A stretch of DNA of 64,000 bases from Larus michahellis (GCF_964199755.1 NC_133896.1:86350215-86414214); one strand, 5' to 3'; positions 14,701 to 35,661 are shown, counted from the first letter of the stretch. Numbers and translations are program-made. The notes: generated from the sequence alone by a model not told the origin.

Positions 14701-17700
14701 CCTGTGCCCCCAGAGTTTAACGCCGGCTGTGCAGCGAGAGAAGTGGGGCTAGGTCAACATAAGCGGGAGAGGCGAGGAACAAAGACCCCACACAGGATAA
14801 CAGTGAGGTGACTTAAACATTTACAGGCTCACTGCAAGCAGGGGGTGAGGAGAAAGTCAAGTTTTGTGCAAGAAGGCAATAAATTTCCTGTTCAAATCTG
14901 TACATCGTGTTTCCCAGAAGTAAAGCTGCTAATTTCAAAGCCATCCGGACTGGTGTACAGGGCAGTGTCTCGGCAATTACAATCTGGTGCTGCGCGGCTG
15001 ATTTCTACACTTGCAGGTGCCGCAGACAGCGTCAGCCTAACTTAAGTGTGAACGACTCTGATTGAACAAAACCAGTTTTCAAAACCTCATAGTGTCATAG
15101 CACACTCCTGTGCTCCCAGGCACATCCCACCAGCCCTTTCTGGAGAAAAAAAAGCCATTTGGAGCAAAAGAAAAACCACCAGAGAGGGGGAGAGGAGCAT
15201 GGCAACTACCTAGCTGCCTAAGGTCCGTGATGTGCTCCACCAAATGGCATCTCTCTAGAGACAAAGAAGCAGCCCTGTCGCAAAACAAGCGCTGGGATCG
15301 CAGCGAGAGAAGAGAGCATCGAGAGCCGTGAGCAAAAGTGAAGACATCCTGGTTTCAGTTCTAGCCACAAGAACTGGGTGAACCTGAACCTGACCCAAAT
15401 TACATGAAGATATTTGCATCACAATGAAAACACACTGCTCCTGCTGCAACGGGGTGGGGGGGGGTGTTGGTGTCCTGCCTCTCCCGCCCCCCACCCCACC
15501 CACCCCCCCGCCCCCACGGTTTTCTGGAAAAAAGATTTCTATAGCGCAAGGTTTTTGCTCAGCCCACTGCTTCCTCATTTGTCCCCAGCTACTTCTCCAT
15601 CCAGGGCCGTAGGGGCTCAGCCCGAGCCCACAGGTCCAGCATCCCAGCCCCGAGAAGAAAGGAAGGACTCCAGCGCCTTACTTCCACCTTCGCTGCAAGC
15701 GCATGGGGTGGGGAAACTAAGGAGGAAACTGCTTCTCTTCCCAGTTAGCCAGCAATGTAAACCGGCCAGCCCCAGCCGGCGAGGGAGAGTGTGAACTGCC
15801 CACAGGGAAAGGACATCATCCCTTGTGCACCCAGGCTGTCTCCGAGCCAGAGGCACGGCTGCGATGGGATCACTGACTAACCCCAAACGGCTTCCCGGGA
15901 AGTTCGGCACCTTGTTCAGAGCAGCTTGTAAATGCACCAGCCGCCCCCCTGGCTTCCTCTCTCCCTCCAGACAATCTTCTGGTCCTGCTAATTTGTTACT
16001 TCCTATGTAAAAGCCTTTTCTTCCTGCAGTCTCCCCTTTCTCCAGGAAAGGCTTCTGGGTTAGGTTTCCCAAACCTGGTCTCCTGGGTTCCCCTGGCATG
16101 CAGTTACTCCTGCATCCTTCAAGGACTTGTCACCAGGACCTTCTGGGGGAAAAAAAAAGTAACTACCTTATGTTTCTTTTCCACATATAACACTTCACCT
16201 CCTTGCCCCCACCAAAGAGGGAAAGGAAATACTCAGAAATATGCTCAGCTAGCTGTGTTTTCAGCAGTATATGAAACAAAATTCTCCTGCAAACCTTATC
16301 TCAGCAAATGTACATTCATTGTGAAACTTCAGTTTTAAGAGAAAGATTTCCTTGCTAAAAGGGAAATTAAGCGGAAGCTGAAACGAAGTGTCGTGCCGGC
16401 CATGCTGCTGGCAGGCGTCTTCAGTCCTCACATGGCATGTCTCCGTACCTTGTGCAAGCGATGGCTGGAAGGATGTTAAAAGTACGTGCTATGGGGTGGC
16501 TGCTTCCACGGGTGGGCTTTGAGGTGGTGTAAGCCAGCACAGCTCATGTTGGTTCCATGGCCTGGCTGATTTACACCACTGCACAGGTGGTCTTCACTGC
16601 TGTGCACCACCCTAGCGCGGCAGGGACACCCACCCCCCTCCATGACACTTTTGTGGCAGCCACTGCCTGGCTCTGCTACCTCATTTTCCATGGAAAGTGG
16701 CAAGTGTTTTTGCCACCAGCTGGGTCACGGGACCTCCAGGTGAAATGCGCCTGCTGCCCCTGCTGAGCCTGACGTGCAGGGACCGTCTTCTGAGGAAAGT
16801 CAGGTCCCGTGGGCAAAGCAGAAGAAAAGCGACATAAAACAACAGCTAGTTCTCTTTGCTTTCCTGCTTCCAGGTGTGGCAGCAGTGGCATTACTAAATC
16901 AGACTACACCAAAGCATGTCTCTGAGAGGTGTGCTCGTATCCCCCTTTCGGTCATACCCTACTGCATGCAGAGGCTTCTTGGTTTTAAGAAAGAAGGAAG
17001 AATAGGCTATAGGTAAAACACCAGCCTAGAGCAGGTGAGACTGGCCCTCAAATCCTTGTCCAGCAACACACTTCTTCCACAGCCTCAAAAATAACCTACA
17101 GGCAACAGGTCTTTGGCCCTCAGAGCAGGTCCCACACCGCTGTGGCAGGTGACCGCCTTCCCCTTCACCATACTGGGCCACAAAGCATCACTGAATGGAA
17201 GTCACACACCAAACATGATATATGGAGACACCTTAAATGCCTACACAGTTCTTGACCTGGGTTTCACAGCCCCACGCACACTTGGAGACCCATGACACTA
17301 GGTCATACATGCCAAGAGCAGGCATGTACCTCCTGCCCCAGCCTCCCTGCCCAGTCTTCTCCAACAGTCACACTTCTGCAGTGGCACTGGACCAGGACAA
17401 GGAAAGAGGCCATGCCATCCTAGTCAGGGCTGACAGGACCAACCTGGGCAGCTGTGGGGAGCCCACACTGCAGAGCACTCTCTGACTACAGTGAGGGAAG
17501 GGGACAATCGTCCTCTCCAGACTGGGCAGTATTGCAGGCAACTGGCTCCCAACCACCTGGGGCAAATGGTTATGTTTGGTGGTACTCCTGCATTACAAAT
17601 AAAGACCTCAAAAGACTATCATGAGGATGAGCACATGAAGCGAGGCAATGCCTGTTGCAAAATCACAGCGACTGAATGCCGCAGGCACCAAAAAGGTCTG

Positions 17701-20700
17701 ATTTATCGGTCACTACTGATGTGCCTGTCTCTCGCTATCATGGGCTAACACCAAGAGATCCAGTTACTGCTCCAATCAACCTTCTTATGTACCCTTCTGT
17801 CGGTGCCTGCTCACCACCGCCCCACGTAATGCTGCCACAGCCCACTGAGGGCTGGCAGAGAGGCGTGGGAGCCCGTCAGCGCTGATGCCCAGATGGGGAA
17901 GCAAGCGGGCATAAATTGGGAAACGAGAGCAACCCTTCCTGTGTTGTTGTGTTTCTGCTTGTGCAAAGAGGAGGAAATGTTTGTAAAGCCCATTTCCCAG
18001 AACGACTTGCCTCTGACTGCAGGAGGTCCTGCCAAACCTCCCGCAGGGACCTTCTGCCTGCACATCTGCAGTGAAAGGGTCACCCGTGGCGCCTTTGCCG
18101 AGTGACGTTTGTCTAGAAAAAGGACACAAACAGTTTTTAACTGTGTGTCAACACTGATAGTGGACCACGGTGGTTTTGCTCTCTTGACTTTTGCACAACC
18201 AGCAAAACGTCCCACGCCTCGTGGCACAGCCACCAGTTTCACAGGCTTTGCTGACCAACGTTCCCACAGCATTTGCTCCTTCTACTCTTCTTTCAAGGAA
18301 ACTGTAATACAGGGTAGATTTCTTACAGGGTTTGGCATGGACTCTTGGACATACGGTCTCAGTAAAGGTTTTGAAAAATAACTTCCAGTGAGTTACAGCC
18401 GCATGCCTTTGCCTAGTCTCCCATCCCCACCCTGGTGTCGTCCTCCAGCCTTGTGTGCCACAGTGTCAGAGCGAGTCGTCTCGCAGGCCACAAGAAGCGT
18501 CTAAAGAAATCATAGTGGTGGCGACGGCAGCTATTTCCTAGCTCAGGAAGCACAAACTTATGGGCTTTTTTCATGGTAAACAGCTGCTTCCTCACTTGTG
18601 CTGAAGAAAGTCCTTCCAAAGCTTTTCTTTTTAACTTCTGTAGCAAAACAAAATGAAAAACAGAGACAAGTGTGTGAGGCTGCCTTTGATTTTCTGCAGT
18701 GGCAGCAACCAACCAGGCGGTGAAAAAAGGAAGAAAAAAAAAAAAAAAAACCAAGAAAAAACAGTCTTGGACTATACCGTTTGCCTGGGCAGAGAAGAAT
18801 GCTGGAGGTGGTATATGCCAGGATGACATCAGGGGAGTGATGCAACTGATCTGCAGCCAGGAATCCTGCATAGCAGGGAGCTATGCAGCATGTATACGGA
18901 GAAGGGTGTATATTTTTATACATAAAATTTGCTGTTCGGAGTACATACACCCAAGCTGACGAGTGCAGATGGTGAGCTGGATACTTTGCCTGTGTGTCTC
19001 AGGTAGGTGGAGCGAGGAGCTCTGCCTATCAGAGGTCACTTTTACATGAGAAGAATGTGTTTCAGTTTGCGCTCAACTTTGCCAAATTTAAAGCTGTTTG
19101 GGCTGGATTTTTTCCATGCATGCCGTCTGCCCCAGGCTAAGTGGTTTTTGGGAAAGCTTCAGCAAAGTGGTTTAGTCGCTTCTCAGCACGAGGCTAGGGG
19201 AAAAACACGTTTTGCCCCAGTTACAGACTACACATATGAAAAGAGCTTGTTTGGGGGCTCCTGTAATGGCTCCACACACTGGAAAAGGAATACAGCATTT
19301 GTGCAGTCAAAACCAGGCTTCCTGCTGCCCCTGTGTGATTTTGTCCAAATCAGCCACGTTATAAGCTTCCCAGAAACCTCAGTGTGTGCAGGCTCAGGGG
19401 AAAATTTTTAGGGTTTGAAAACTCCACCTGTGTGCTTCATCCATGAGCCTGGACCTCGATGGAAAGAAGGGAGAAGTCTCATTTGAAGCAGGGGATGATG
19501 AGGAAACAATGGACAAACTATGAGGGGAAGGTCTTCCCAAGCTCTGGGCTCTTCAAAAGCTTCTACCTCAAAAAAAGTTAATCGCTACCAACCAGCCATT
19601 GCTAGAGAAGCAATACCTCCAAGACCACCAACCTCCTTCCTACTCATACGCTTAGCCACTGCTTTTGTCAAGCATTGTACAGCATACCTTCCATTAATGA
19701 TGGTCAACCATTGTTACAAGAACACAAAAGGAATGTGTTTTCATGTGATGTGATCAGGTATCAACATAATGAAATATTGCTTACCCTGCTCTGGATATTT
19801 ATTGCAAGCAAACAGAAATTAAACCAAGCTGCACTGATAAGCCCCTATTCAAGTAAGTATGCCTTCTAATTCAACGGGACTATCGTTACAAGTGACCACT
19901 GAGTTTCACAATTCAGCCCAAAATACCTACACTTTAGTAAGTAAATAGATAGGAAGAATAATTAGGGTAAAGGGCTGAGCCAGGCGCAAACTCCCATTAC
20001 TTTGACAAAGAAGTACCTAATTTATACAAAAACATCGTGGTAAGAGCAGGAAATATCCCATCAACTGATATAAATCACTCACTATCTCATCCTCTGGCCC
20101 GAATCCCATTCAAAATTAGAAGAATGCTCTAATCAGAATCTGCAAGAAGAACGGAGGAGGTAAAGGATAATGAGATGGTTTTATGAGGAGAAGTACGTTG
20201 GCATGGAAACACGTTACGATCTGAGATGAAGCAAAAAAAAAAAAAAGCTGGAATATCTTCTGGTAGTACATACATTCATTTTTCTAGAGAATTAATAAAA
20301 TTGTCAGAAGGCATGAAGCAGAACTGGAAGTACAGCTGATGCTCCTGTGCTGAACGCTGCGCAAGAAAGAATTGATGTGAGCGTCTTAAACACCAGCTTT
20401 TTACTGATTATTGGAAAGCTGTTTTTTTTTTGCTTAATCCTCCTTCTAACAGGTTTCCCTGACCAACATGATTGGAACAATACAAGCCAAGCTCTCTACT
20501 TTAAAAAGCCATTAATTGGTAAAGAAAGGAGTAAAACGTGTGCTATTGATTATGTAATTTATGTGTTATGACATCCCGGTGGGCTGACATGTTTGGTGGT
20601 GACCTTAGCCTTTGAAACGGTGGATTATATAGTATAAATTTGCATCTAGGAGTAGTGGGCATTTTATAGAGAAAATTATATTAATATGCCACAGCTTATG

Positions 20701-21061
20701 ACTGCTGAATTTATTTTTGGTCCAACCTCGAAAAAGGAAAAAATGGGAGGACTTCTGCAATTTTCTAACTGAAACAACAAGCCAAAATCCCTCAGTGGCA
20801 TTTCTGCAGATGTTCCAGGCAGGGAAAATTTGGCCATTTTATCTACCCTCGAATTAAAGTAAACGAGCATCTGGATTCCTTTCTGGAAGAAAAGATTTAC
20901 ACGTTTGCCGCTTTGAAAGATGCATAAGGTGGAGAAGGCTGTGTGTTTTATATATCCAAGCGAGGCACTGTTTTCCTCAGACAGAAAAATACCTCAGTTT
21001 TTCCTTTCCAGTTAACCATTTCTCTGGCCATGGCACTGCTGTTATCTACTCTTCCCTGCCT

Positions 21062-21099
21062 TTCGGGAACATCAGGAACATTCGGGAACATCAGGAACA
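21062..21099 (+). repeat. Perfect 19-bp tandem duplication (two copies)
   Basis: The unit TTCGGGAACATCAGGAACA occurs twice head to tail with no mismatch. Confidence 0.9.
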
Positions 21100-24000
21100 C
21101 GCTGTGGCCAGTGTGCTGCGTTAATAGTACCAGAATAACAAATCTCCTACAAACGGGTCCAATCCTCTGCAAAATTTCAGGCTAGTTTCCTGCAACCTTA
21201 TGCAACCACACAGCCTGCGGGTGGGTCCGCATGTCTCCGGCTATCTGCCCTTCCCCTTCGCCCTCCCAGGAGCTTTTCGACTGCTTAGGAAACTTCCATC
21301 AAACGTGACAGAGGGGTAACTTGTGTCCGAGTTACTACAACCCCTCGCACTTCATGCGAGCGGGTGGCAAAGGAAAGAAACTTTAATGATGCCCCTAGTG
21401 ATGGGCTCCCTGAAATAACAAGAGACCAGCTTGCCCCTAATTAGACATCAGAGACTCTACGCGACAGAGGGCAAGCGGGCCTCTTGCCACCTATAGCAGA
21501 ACAACTTGCTCAGTGAGACATTTCTATTTTTATTTTTCATGTAAGGGAACCTGCAGTGAATGTTCTGATGGACACAGGGACAGATCAGGAAGAAAAAAAA
21601 GAATCATTGAAACTGCGTGTGCTCCTTCTGCAACGCCTGCATGGTTATCTAAGAAGCAGCAATCTTTTTACTCTTCATTCCATCCTCGCCTTGACTAATT
21701 TTGTTCTTTAATTATGACTCCTGGCAACCTTGAGTACAAATGAGGATTTTCCTGCTTTAGGTAATGCATGTTCTTGGCTCTGAGGAGGAGGCTTGTCTGT
21801 CAAAACATTAGCTGCCTCTTTTATATGTTAAGTATTAATTCTATTTATCTTCGAATTATTTTCAAATACTGGAGGCATTCTTCCCTGTATTGGAATGCAA
21901 CAAGTGCTTAATTTCAGGTTTTCATGTTGTTCTTGCTCAGATATGAGGCCAAAAATGAGTAATTAAATTCTCATTTAAACCCCATTTCCTTAAATACACC
22001 TATTCTCTTACCACACGCAGCCTCTTAACTAGCCCCATGCTTTTTCACAGGAGGCAGGAGCCTGCAGCCCATGGGGACAGGTACAGCCCACAACTTCATT
22101 TCAGATGGCCTTTAACCACATTGTTATTATTCCACCATTTACTGGGTAACACTAACGCATGTGTTAATGTGTGGCAGACCAAAGGTGCTCAAAAGGCTTA
22201 TTTGTCCCTCAGCAAGGAAAGAATTTCTTGTCCCTTATGAAAAGGAAGGAGTTAATGGCTTACCACCACCTAACGCAGAGGTCCTTCTCCCCTGCTAGGT
22301 ATGCCCAGTGACAGCCTTTGCACATGCTCGCGTCTCTATGCTTCCAGCAGAAAGAAAATGAAGGATCAAATCTGCAGTGGTCCAAGGAAAACCGAGAGAC
22401 AAAGGTGGTTTGTGTGCTCTGTGCATTCAGGGCCAAAACCAGTGCTAGCATCCTGGCAGTGCAGGTCCGTGCTGCCCTGCGTGCTAGTCCTCCAGTGCCT
22501 CCAATGGCTATTGGCATTATTCTTCACTTCTACCAAGGGCTTCTCCATGTGAGCCAAAGAAAGGGAGCTGCAACATCTCTCGCTGACAAAGGCATCACTC
22601 CTCTATAAACTGAATGAAACCACCACCTGATTTCGTTCTGCCAAAGGAAGAGACAGCGGAGGGAATGTCGTCACAACCGGCCCGCTCTAAACTCCTTCTG
22701 AGACCGCAGAACATGTGACTTCAATCCTTTGAGCCACCCATGACCCCAAATCCTACAAATGCATGGAAGGCACTGCAAGATGCAGCCAAAACTTAGGCAA
22801 GAGGCACAAAAATACAGCGCCGTATCCACAGCAACACAAGCACACGAGAAGTTGAAAACTCTGGCATGCCACATTTTTGAGGCTCCAGCAAAGCTCTCCC
22901 CAGAACCATGGATGGATACGTGAAGAGCAAAATGCACTTCAGAAACACTTTCCTACACTCTTTGAAGGGGAAGCCCTCCACGCTTTCTGCCTTGTGCCAC
23001 CTTCCCGTTTTCCCAAGGGGCATCCCACCCTGCCATGCGCCTGAGCAAGGATCGCAGCACCACAGTGATGAATCTGTGCTTTCCATTGCCAGGAGGCGCG
23101 TGACTCACAGTCCCCGTCATGACCCAGTGACTTGTGGTATCCAAAGCAAACACAGCTAGCGAGGCTTTTCAGCAAACAATCAACAATCTCCTCCTAGCTG
23201 CAACAGTCCGCCCCATGAAACGCAGCAGTTTAAGATTTTTTTCTCACTTTGTCCCTCGCCTTTGCCTTCCCCCATTCATTCTCAAAGAGAACAGTCATGA
23301 GCAAAGCCTGCCACGCGTAACCTCACCTTCCCACCCAAGCTAAGACTGGATGGGTCTGTGAAGGCCTGAACAACATCCTTCCTGGTTTTCATCACGTGTC
23401 CCAACGCCTGTTGGATAACCCTGCTAGGAATATACAGAAGGAAACTAAATCCACACCTCTTTCAGGAAACTGTTTTGATTTTAGTAACGCTGTCTCCCCT
23501 TTAGAGGTGGGGAGGGAAACAGCTTTGCAAGGGGACCATGGTGAGCGATACAGGAACTCCCTGCTGTGCCAAAGAGGAGACTTAGAGCCTGTGCTCCAGC
23601 ATCTGGGCCGCTTTCACAGGCGCCAGTTTCATCCTGTAGCCTGACAGGTGCCATTGACGCTTTTTCTAAGTGACTCGGGAGGCTGAGAGGAAGAGGAGGA
23701 GGAGAGCAGGAGAGCAAGCAGTAACAATCTACTGGGCTGCAACACCAGGTATGGGAGACAGCCGAGTTCAGCATCCTCAGGGATCATCAGGGAGGGCACT
23801 AACACACCACCTTTGTCATCAACGTGAGAGGACTTCAGGCCCTTCCCTCATCCCCACCAGCTCACCCACATGTGCAGAGGCCCACTGCACATACAGATTG
23901 CAGACAGCTGGTATCAGCAAAGAATCTGGGTATGATTTCACACAATTTGCAATGAGTTTTTAATCTTTGCTGATGCTATCTTCAAGAGTAGCAACTGGCT

Positions 24001-24879
24001 TTGCAGTATCTGCTGGTAAGGAGTGGGTATGAAACTGCTTCGTTCTGGCCATCAAATAGCAATCATATGTTAACGACTTTCAGTTTATTCCCTGTGGTAC
24101 CTGGTTCAGATTTGTGAAAGCAGGAAAACTTGCTAATATGTTTTCAGATTAAATGGACCTTTTCTTCTCTTAATGTATGTGCCTAAAAATAACAGGAGTT
24201 GCGCAGTCATGTCAAGAGATTAAATTACCCTAAAGCCTGCAAAGGGATTACAGCTGCCTGAAAACAATACGTATATACTTTATTCAGCAATGGTGTGCTC
24301 AGTCAAGACAAATTCGAGTGGTCATGAAGACTGCTTTGTTTCTCTATTAGACCAGTGCTTGTGAAACGCTGTGTAGAAACACAGAAGTGTGAACCACCTG
24401 ACATCCATGAACAAGTCTGTTTTAGCAATCGCCCCATACAAAGCAAACCCAAAAAGTCATTAAAGCCAGCCGGCAGGTTCCAGGTTTCACTTTCCAAAGG
24501 GCTGTCCTAGACAGCAAAGCGTACGACATACAGCCACATACATCCATACCCAAACCTGCCTGAAAGCTTATATTGTAGAGCCATGTTTTCAGTAATTTAT
24601 GATCCTACCAAACTAAATAACAGAGTGACGCTTTCCCTGCCCGAATGTCCACATCCTCATTCTTTGGCCCCCCAGCAGTATTCGCAATGCCTGAACCAGG
24701 TACCTAGATTCTCATGGTAATTCATAAGGGGAATTATACGCCTACAGTGGCAGCTGCAAAGCCCAAACACAGGGAGGGGGGTGAAGCTGCCTGACCTGGG
24801 CAAAAGAGGAATCCTCATGAGAATGGTATGCTTGTCACCCTGCCTGCCTCAGCATTTAGTCCTGTAGAAAGACATCCCC

Positions 24880-24901
24880 TTGCAGGCAGGCAGGCAGGCA
24901 G
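24880..24901 (+). repeat. (GCAG)n microsatellite
   Basis: About five GCAG units in a row. Confidence 0.8.
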
Positions 24902-27159
24902 CCCTGCCTGCTCTCTCTGAGGAGGAGGACAGCAGTGGCAGCACCCTGCGAGCCTCCAATGGCTGGGTGCAGATAGCGTGCCTACCCGGCCCAGCACCTC
25001 CCAGGAGTGACACGGAGGGATACCTACAGGAGGATCTCATGGGACCGAGTCAGCCATGCTCAGTACTTCTGGGACATTTCGGCACCATCACACATAAAGC
25101 AGGTACTGATGAACTCAAGGCACCTTCAGATATGGGTGACAGATGACTCAGAGTTTTAAGGGACAGGCAGTGGGGATTTAGACACCTAACATGACAATCT
25201 GGGCTCTGGCTCCCAGTCTCTAGTAGATTTACCTGCAGTGGTGGTGGCACCTCCCCCCCGGCCAGAGGCAGCCACTCAGGTGCAGGGGGGAGTCACACCA
25301 GATCCTCAGCAGTGACAGACAATAGCCCTGAATGTTAGCACAAACCACCAGCGAGAGTGGCTGTGGACGCAGAGCTCAGCTGCAGGTTGAGTGAAAAGTG
25401 TAGAGGAAATAAGGACATATACCTGCAGAGAGCAAAAAGACATACTGGACGAGGGGAAAAAAAAAGACCAGGAACAAAAGGTGACAGAAGGGTAACAAAA
25501 AGACACTGGAGCATTTTCAGGACTCAGTGCTTCTCCGGAATGACTCGGTCCTGCCCAATAAGCTCGCTCTATCACAGACAAAACCCGCACAACACGCCAC
25601 CCCATCCTACACTGGAGGCAGATTAACCTGGACTTGAAACTCTGCCTTTACCTGAGCTCCAGATCAGCTCAGAGGGGTAGCAGAAAGACTGAGGGGTCGG
25701 TACCAGGCCGGGCAGCAAGGTCTACCCTTCCCAAGGACTTCAGGCCAGGAGGAGGTTAACACAGAGCAGCTCTGTTATGCCTCCGCTTCATCCCCACTTG
25801 TTGCGTATTTCCAGTGAGAAGTGGCTGGTGGAGCAGCTGAACGGCCGTCTTGCAAGCCTTCTGCCAGCAGAGTCCCCTCTGTGAAGGGAATTTGCTGCTG
25901 CCCATCTGCAGCCAAAATCTCACCCTACCCGTATCCAGAAAAGTTCACTTCAAAGGCAACAGCTGCTCTTCAAAGAGGCAACAAATTGCAGTGAAGTGGA
26001 GAATCATCAGCCTCCCCAGCCTCGGCCAGAGCTCCTGAAAGGCTTCTGAGGGGGCCCTGACCTAGATTGAAGAGATAAGCAACGCAAATTTGAGGAAGGG
26101 TAGGGGGAGCAGGTTGTTCGTAAATTTTCTTTAAGAAGGAAAACCTTTTCACTGTCTTTGGAAAAGCCCATTTGTCATTTCTCGTTCATTTCAGTGTAGA
26201 TTAAAAATTGAGTGTAATCTACCTCCACTGAGATCCCACAGAAAATACCAATGGCCATCTGTCAATTCCAAGCATCCCTGTATTATTACAGGCACTCAGT
26301 CTCTGGTGGGGTACTAATGAAAAAGTGAAAACTGCTTTTTTGTTCATCATTTGACCCAAGAGATGCTGTAATTCTTTGTGCCTGGTGTAAAAAAGCAGAA
26401 AACGATGTTCAGATTCTTCAGCATAATCCAGGTGGCCTCGGTTTCTTTTGGTCTTTTGAGACTGACACATTGGGTTACCATCATGTATTTCTGAAAGGTC
26501 AAATGTGACAATAAATTATCTATCTCCAGACAAAGAGACACTCTGGCACCCTGGAAAAACTCCACAATCCTATACGTTTTCTTACATGACTGAAAAAGGG
26601 TTTGTCATATATGAGAAAATTTTACATTTATCAGGCTTCAAAAACAATGCAAAACAAACAAAAAACCCACCCTATTTATATTTTATGTGGGTTTTGTAAC
26701 TTCTCTGGCCTGGTTTTGTTCACTGTCCAAAAAAAAAAAAATATATTTGCATTTCATTAAAGACTTCAAACTCATATGGTCCCATCATCTCTCTCTCTGT
26801 ACTCTCCTACCCTTTCTTACAGCGTACCTAAACCAGCACCAGCATTCCCATACAATTATTTGTGACCCATGTTATGCAAATAAATGCCCTAATGAAGAGC
26901 CTTATCACCACAGAGGTCCACAAACTCAGTTCAAAATACTGTGATCACGCTCTCAGTGGGCCAAGGGAAGCAGAGATCATTTTTGGTTTACAGAGCTTTT
27001 CCAGGAAGCATCACAGCATCCTCAGCACTGAGATTGTACCAGGGAAGGCCTAACAGCCAAGGGTTTTCCAGAACGTCACAGTTTTTCATCTCATCAGACA
27101 GAATACCAATGTGTGTACCAGTTTTATCCTCCATAATTTCTCCACAGTTACAAAATCCT

Positions 27160-27457
27160 TATAGCAGCCTTCCAGTACCTAAAGGGGGATAGGATGAGGG
27201 GTAACAGTTTTAAACTGAAACGAGGAGGTTTAGATTGGATATTAAGAAGAAATTCTTTACAGTGAGGATGGTGATGCACTGGAACAGGTTGCCCAGAGGA
27301 GCTGTGGATGCCCCATCCCTGGAGGTGTTCAAGGCCAGGCTGGATGGGGCTTTGAGCAGCCTGGTCTAGTGGGAGGTGTCCCTGCCCATGGCAGGGGGTT
27401 GGAACTAGGTGATCTTCACGGTCCCTTTTAACCCGAACCATTCTCTGATTCTATATT
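27160..27457 (+). mobile_element. CR1 LINE, 5'-truncated 3' end
   Basis: Shows the CR1 order: 'ttcttcacagtgag'-like segment, 'actggaacaggttgcccagag', 'ccctggaggtgttcaaggccaggctggatggggc'-like body, then 'ggttggaac.aggtgat' and an 'attctctgattctat' tail. Frameshifted and inactive. It is the 3' end of ORF2 (reverse transcriptase protein C-terminus) plus the 3' UTR. Confidence 0.92.
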
Positions 27458-28299
27458 AGTTCACCTTTTGGGTGTTTTTTTTTCTTTTAAAAAGGGAGCA
27501 GAGTCTACAGAAACAGGAATTCAGTGCACTGAACTGCTTAGCAGATGAAGAGACAAACTGAAAGGCAAGTGCAAAGCGCTCTTACTCAAAGTGACAACAC
27601 TCATTTGGGGCTTCACGTGAAGCCCATGCAGGACATCCAGGGACTGGGGAAAAAACCCGCTCAGAAGCATCTAGCCATTCAGTTAAAAGCAGGTGGTTGT
27701 GGTAGTAGTACCCAGTTTGTACCCTGAGGTAGAGCAGTTCTGTCTTTCACATGCCTGTTTCCCGACTCAGTAGAGCTGCCACGAGAGCATCTTGTCCCTC
27801 CTAACTCTGAAGTGATGGGGCACTTGCTTATAAAGCACCACGACACTGCAGCTTCACCTCGAAAAGCATTTCCCCAAACGGCAGTTCTCTGCTGCATGTT
27901 TATTACCCCTCAGCGCTCTCTCTACCAGATATATTTAATTTACTAGAAAAATGTTTCTCTTTTCTAGCCCAGATAGGTTTGTAATACCACCCACCTGACC
28001 ACAGCGTCTGAGCAGCTTCCAGAATTACACGCCTAACATCTGTCACACGTGGTTTCCTTGCTCGCTCTCATCCTCTTGCCCGGTGAAGGTCTGTGTGCTC
28101 AGGGGCTTGTTTCATTTGGGGTTTTATTTTTAAGGATGTTTGCTAGAGAAATCAGCACCAGGAAGCAAACCTTAAATGGAGGGCAGAAGGAAGTGAGTCT
28201 GTGAGTCTCCCTGGAGGAATTTCTGCCACTTGGTCTTGGACTGGCCCTTGACAACCCCTCTGTCTCCTGGACAAACAAGATTACTAGTTTCCCTGGATC

Positions 28300-28520
28300 T
28301 GAAAATTTTTAAGATGAGGGTGGTGAAACACTGGAACAGGCTGCCCAGAGAGGTTGTAGATGCCCCATCTCTGAAAACATTGAAGGTCAGATTGGATGGG
28401 GGGACTCTGAGCAACCTGATCTAGTGAAAGATGTCCCTGCCCATGGCAGGGGGGTTGGACTAGATGACCTTTAAAGGTCCTTTCCAACCCAAACCATTCT
28501 GTGACTCTATGATTCTATCT
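28300..28520 (+). mobile_element. CR1 LINE, short 3' end
   Basis: Begins 'gagggtggtgaaacactgg', continues through 'ggttggactagatgacc' and ends with 'ctatgattctat'. The frame keeps the CR1 ORF2 C-terminal signature [10 protein letters not shown]. It is about 0.84 kb from the previous copy and in the same orientation, but the two differ enough to be separate insertions. Confidence 0.92.
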
Positions 28521-35086
<6,566 letters not shown>

Positions 35087-35661
35087 AGGGGGAAGGAGGG
35101 AGGGAAAGGAGGGAAGGGAAGGAAGGAAGGAAGGAAGGAAGGAAGGAGGGAAGGAAGGAGGGAAGGAAGGAGGGAGGGAGGAAGGAGGGAGGGAGGAAGG
35201 AGGGAGGGAGGAAGGAGGGAGGGAGGAAGGAAGGAGGGAGGGAGGAAGGAAAGAAGGAAGGAAGGAGGGAAGGAAGGAGGGAAGGAAGGAGGGAGGGAGG
35301 AAGGAAGGAAGGAGGGAGGGAAGGAGGGAAAGAAGGAAGGAGGGAGGGAAGGAAGGAAGGAGGGAAGGAAGGAGGGAGGGAGGATGGAAGGAAGGAAGGG
35401 AGGAAGGAAGGAGGGAGGAAGGAAGGAAGAAGGGAGGGAGGAAGGAAAGAAGGAAGGAAGGAGGGAAGGAAGGAAGGAGGGAGGGAAGGAAGGAGGGAAG
35501 GAAGGAGGGAAGGAAGGAAGGAGGGAAGGAAGGAGGGAAGGAAGGAAGGAGGGAAGGAGGGCGGGAGGGAGGATGGAAGGAAGGGAGGGAGGAAGGAAGG
35601 AGGGAGGGAAGGAAGGAGGGAGGGAGGAAGGGAGGAAGGAAGGAAGGAAGGAAGGAAGGAA
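35087..35661 (+). repeat. GGAA/GGGA purine microsatellite
   Basis: About 575 bp of mixed GGAA and GGGA units, almost pure purine on the plus strand, with only isolated T or C near 35384, 35562 and 35572. It is followed by an A-rich AAAC tract (35669-35730). Long ORFs on both strands here are repeat translations, not genes. GGAA is the core ETS-factor site. Confidence 0.95.

Larger units (their letters stand above)
1..15440. other. Intergenic, no gene recognised
   Basis: Unique-looking sequence with short poly-A/T runs (for example 7550-7575 and 9918-9932). Open frames are short and show no recognisable domain. The longest, 216 codons at 5106-5756, has no family signature. Two fragments carry the 'caatgggacc'/'gaagtcaatg' motif of old sauropsid repeats (551-590 and 9541-9570). 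Confidence 0.6.
15441..27159. other. Intergenic, no gene recognised
   Basis: Starts with a G-run/C-run pair (15450-15520). Moderately GC-rich to about 18.4 kb, then AT-richer (19.5-22 kb), with blocks such as 21685-21990 that look unusually free of repeats and could be conserved non-coding sequence. No coding exon was identified. Confidence 0.6.
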
